Below the pieces are notes generated by a model that saw only the letters and a program-made list of their open reading frames with translations, had not been told where the DNA came from and did no database searches. Made by a program: the position numbers and the translations under genes. DNA of 23,481 nucleotides from a virus, in the IMG/VR virus record IMGVR_UViG_3300035682_000195, positions 1 to 23,481 of that record. One strand, written 5' to 3'. Shown piece after piece: positions 21,233-23,481 of the stretch. How positions within the stretch are numbered: position 1 is the stretch's first letter; each line of letters opens with the position of its first letter.

Positions 21233-22685
21233 CAACGGATGGGGAGATGGCGCAGCGAACAACGCAATAGGTTGGGGGCAAGGCGCAAACAACGCAATCG
21301 GATGGGGTGATTCTCACGCTAAATCTTGGGCAGGCTTAACTGACATTGCAGGCTTTGATAGTGCAGCGATTTCTTATTTTAACGCAACTGGCATTTCAGG
21401 AGCTACTCAGCAGGATGCAATTGACAACTTGATTAGAGGATTAAAAGACGATGGCATTTGGTCTAAAATGAAAGCGGTGTATCCGTTTGTTACTGATAAT
21501 AGAAACTTATTTAGTTATACGGAAGATTTCGGTAATGCTTTTTGGTTTAAAAATGCAGTTACAATAACTAATAATTCAATAACTGCTCCAAATGGAACTT
21601 TAACGGCTGACTCCATAGTTGAAAATACTGCTAATACTCAACATTATGTTGGTGTTGTATCAGGACTTACATTGACAGCTGTGCCATATACAATTTCAGC
21701 TTACTTTAAAAAAGCAAATAGAAATTGGGCTTCGGTTGGGTTGTTTAATGGTACTGATTCAAAATCTGCTTGGTTTGATTTAGATACAGGAACAATTGGA
21801 ACTGTTGATTCGGGAGCAACTGCAACAATAACTGATTCAGGTAATGGATGGTATCGCTGTAGTGTAACACGAACAATGGCAGCTGTATCAAATAACTTTG
21901 TAGCTTTTTCACCTCAAATATCTGATGGTTCTTCATCTCATTTAGGAAATGGTTTAGTAGGAGTTTATTGTTGGGGAGCGCAACTCGAACTCGGCTCTAC
22001 TGCTACAACCTACCAACCAATCACAACTACTCAGCAAGCATTCATAGCAAACCAATTCAAATACAACCTTGTCAATCCTGTAGATTCAGACGCTGCATTT
22101 AGACTTGTGTTTAACGGAGGATGGACGCATTCAAGTAACGGAGCTACTCCTAATGGAACTAATGGATGGGCAAATACATATTTACAACCATCTTCCGTGT
22201 TAACGCAAAATTCTACACACCTATCTTTCTATTCAAGAAGTAATATTTTAAATACATTTCAATTTGAAATCGGTAGTTTCACACTTCCATCAGGATTGGG
22301 TAGCTCGTCTTTTGGTATCTCTTATAATCTATCTCCAAATGGGCATATGAGAAATAGAATTTCAGCTTCAACTCCATCAACAGGTTTTATTCCAACTGAT
22401 TCAAGAGGTTTATTTACTTTAAATAGAACTTTGTCAACGCAACAAAAAGCGTATCAAAATGGAGTTCTTAAAGAAACTGCAAATGTTAATTCAGATGGAC
22501 TATCAATTCTTGAAATAGCAATAGGTGCAAATAGAACTGCTTTAACAGGTGGTTTCATCGTTGGCGATTATTCAGCTAAACAATGTGCATTCTCAACTAT
22601 CGGAAACGGACTTACCGACACCGAAGCAGCTAACCTATACACACGAGTTCAAGCATTCCAAACCGCATTAAATCGCCAAGTCTAA
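21222..22685 (+). CDS. Adhesin/spike-like structural protein with carbohydrate-binding modules
   Basis: 487 aa. N-terminal NAIGWG repeats (10-residue units, 1-35), a short domain (36-92), then a jelly-roll-like module (about 95-270; TEDFGNAFWFKNAVTITN, PYTISAYFKKANRNWASVG, GNGWYRCSVTRT) typical of carbohydrate-binding domains in phage proteins, and a C-terminal concanavalin-like part ending GNGLTDTEAANLYTRVQAFQ. Parts of the coding sequence are more AT-rich than the flanks, which suggests inserted modules. Likely a receptor-binding or capsid-decoration adhesin for surface glycans. Position between head connector and holin leaves both options open. Confidence 0.68.
   Translation: MANSNGWGDGAANNAIGWGQGANNAIGWGDSHAKSWAGLTDIAGFDSAAISYFNATGISGATQQDAIDNLIRGLKDDGIWSKMKAVYPFVTDNRNLFSYTEDFGNAFWFKNAVTITNNSITAPNGTLTADSIVENTANTQHYVGVVSGLTLTAVPYTISAYFKKANRNWASVGLFNGTDSKSAWFDLDTGTIGTVDSGATATITDSGNGWYRCSVTRTMAAVSNNFVAFSPQISDGSSSHLGNGLVGVYCWGAQLELGSTATTYQPITTTQQAFIANQFKYNLVNPVDSDAAFRLVFNGGWTHSSNGATPNGTNGWANTYLQPSSVLTQNSTHLSFYSRSNILNTFQFEIGSFTLPSGLGSSSFGISYNLSPNGHMRNRISASTPSTGFIPTDSRGLFTLNRTLSTQQKAYQNGVLKETANVNSDGLSILEIAIGANRTALTGGFIVGDYSAKQCAFSTIGNGLTDTEAANLYTRVQAFQTALNRQV
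21255..21308 (+). repeat. 30-nt repeat encoding NAIGWG units
   Basis: The word at 21255 recurs at 21285 with four or so substitutions and encodes ANNAIGWGQG then ANNAIGWGDS. It lies at the N-terminus of the adhesin-like protein, probably the virion-anchoring end. Confidence 0.7.
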
Positions 22686-22933
22686 TGAAATTAGCAGACA
22701 TCACAACCGAAGATATCACCACCTTAGTAGGACTTTTGACTGAGGTGCAAAAAGACGAATTAGTCGGAGTTTACTACTCTGCTGATTCAATTTACAACCC
22801 TATTCAAGATATAGACGATAACTGGATAATTTCAGTAGAGGAAATGATTTACACTTCAAATCCTGAAACTTTGTGGGTTAAAGACCTTGACTTAATCACA
22901 TACAAACCGAAACCAACTCCATCGCCATTCTAA
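22685..22933 (+). CDS. Small hypothetical protein after adhesin
   Basis: 82 aa, starting TAATG at the adhesin stop and ending TAATG. Acidic (DITTEDITTLVGLLTEVQKD, then an alpha/beta centre) with a Pro-rich tail ending KPKPTPSPF. Could assist the adhesin, by position only. Confidence 0.55.
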   Translation: MKLADITTEDITTLVGLLTEVQKDELVGVYYSADSIYNPIQDIDDNWIISVEEMIYTSNPETLWVKDLDLITYKPKPTPSPF

Positions 22934-23091
22934 TGAGACATAAAGATGCAATAGGTTCAATGTACTTCGTGTGTGGCTACGCTGCGTGTATGGCTATGAT
23001 ATTCGAAGGAGAACACGTTTACCACAAGTTACTCGCTGCGGCTTACGGCTTTTATCTAACATGGCATATAGTAAATCAATATGAAAACTAA
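22933..23091 (+). CDS. 52-aa small membrane protein before holin
   Basis: A 52-codon frame starts in TAATG and ends 11 nt inside the holin gene. Two hydrophobic segments (about 9-24, from SMYFVCGYAACMAMIF, and 33-47, from LLAAAYGFYLTW) indicate a small membrane protein. Position next to a holin suggests a lysis accessory such as an antiholin or spanin-like piece; this is inference. Confidence 0.55.
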   Translation: MRHKDAIGSMYFVCGYAACMAMIFEGEHVYHKLLAAAYGFYLTWHIVNQYEN

Positions 23092-23481
23092 ATCTCTTCT
23101 ACTTATTTCGATGGTATCCGTGTTAGCACCCGTCAAACCAATGGTCTTAATGGCAATTGCTACTATCGTCCTTGATATGTTCTTTGGTGTTTGGCGCAGC
23201 GTAAAGAAAAACGGATGGGCTTCAATACGTTCTCGCAGGCTTTCAAATACGATTTCTAAGAGCCTTTTGTATAGCGGTGCGATAGTATTTATCTTTCTAC
23301 TCGAAAAGTTCGTCCTGAGCGATTTATTAGCTTATTTCATCTCAGTAGATTTAGTGTTGACTAAAGCATTTACTGCGTTCTGCGTTTTCACGGAAGTTAA
23401 AAGCATCAACGAAAGCTATCACTCGGTTACTGGTATCAATGTTTGGGAAAAATTCATGCAGTTTGTCAAGCGTGGTAAAGA
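23081..23481 (+). CDS. Holin (3' partial, cut by window end)
   Basis: The frame from the ATG at 23081 is open to the end of the window (133 codons). It has the phage holin plan: LAPVKPMVLMAIATIVLDMF (first membrane segment), a basic loop with ISKSLLYSG, a second segment (AIVFIFLLEKFVLSDLLAYF) and a C-terminal SINESYHSVTGINVWEKF, a conserved ending. Holins make holes in the inner membrane to release endolysin at lysis. An endolysin may follow beyond the window. Confidence 0.78.
   Translation, partial: MKTKSLLLISMVSVLAPVKPMVLMAIATIVLDMFFGVWRSVKKNGWASIRSRRLSNTISKSLLYSGAIVFIFLLEKFVLSDLLAYFISVDLVLTKAFTAFCVFTEVKSINESYHSVTGINVWEKFMQFVKRGK

Overview
The window is a contiguous piece of a tailed double-stranded DNA phage (or prophage) that infects a member of the Bacteroidota, most likely a Flavobacterium-like host. 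The DNA is AT-rich and genes are packed with 1-30 nt overlaps (ATGA and TAATG junctions). Starts are preceded by A-rich leaders rather than AGGAGG Shine-Dalgarno boxes. Two good matches to the Bacteroidota housekeeping promoter (TTG, 18-19 nt spacer, TAnnTTTG) are present. A tape-measure protein, a tube-like protein and no visible sheath gene point to siphovirus morphology. No stretch over 300 bases lacks a gene.

Layout. Positions 1-1964: a recombination and replication module with an ERF single-strand annealing protein (cut by the window start), a YqaJ-like exonuclease, small helper proteins, a small protein with an SSB-like acidic tip and a small helix-turn-helix protein, closed by a strong terminator. 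Positions 1986-3130: a Bacteroidota promoter drives a sigma-70-like gene and two small unknown genes. Positions 3132-4501: a ParB-like gene, a Mom-like DNA-modification gene and, on the opposite strand, a tRNA-Gly-like gene with its own promoter. Positions 4502-5966: terminase small and large subunits. Positions 5944-14251: tail genes, including a probable -1 frameshift gene at a T9 run, a terminator-type tail protein, a poly-glycine-hinged fibre, large tail or baseplate proteins and the tape measure. Positions 14272-18449: XkdF-type protease, a coiled-coil protein, a small Cys-rich protein, a minus-strand HNH endonuclease, scaffold-like protein, major capsid protein and probable tail tube protein, the last two each followed by a terminator. 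Positions 18537-23481: a small protein, portal with a C-terminal extra domain, head-tail connector, a large adhesin-like protein, two small proteins and a holin cut by the window end.

How it fits together. ERF plus exonuclease form a two-component recombination system. ParB-like and Mom-like proteins probably form a genome-modification cassette just ahead of packaging. The sigma-like factor is the first gene of the transcript leading into the late genes, so it may help switch the programme. Head genes lie downstream of most tail genes, which separates terminase from portal by about 13 kb.

The most interesting signals are: the antisense tRNA-like gene with an odd anticodon loop overlapping the Mom-like gene; twin QADLF sliding-clamp-type motifs in a 24-nt tandem duplication inside the HNH endonuclease; a T9 slippery site followed by about 265 nt open in two frames; and the ParB-Mom pairing. 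All family names come from reading sequence motifs; no database search was run.
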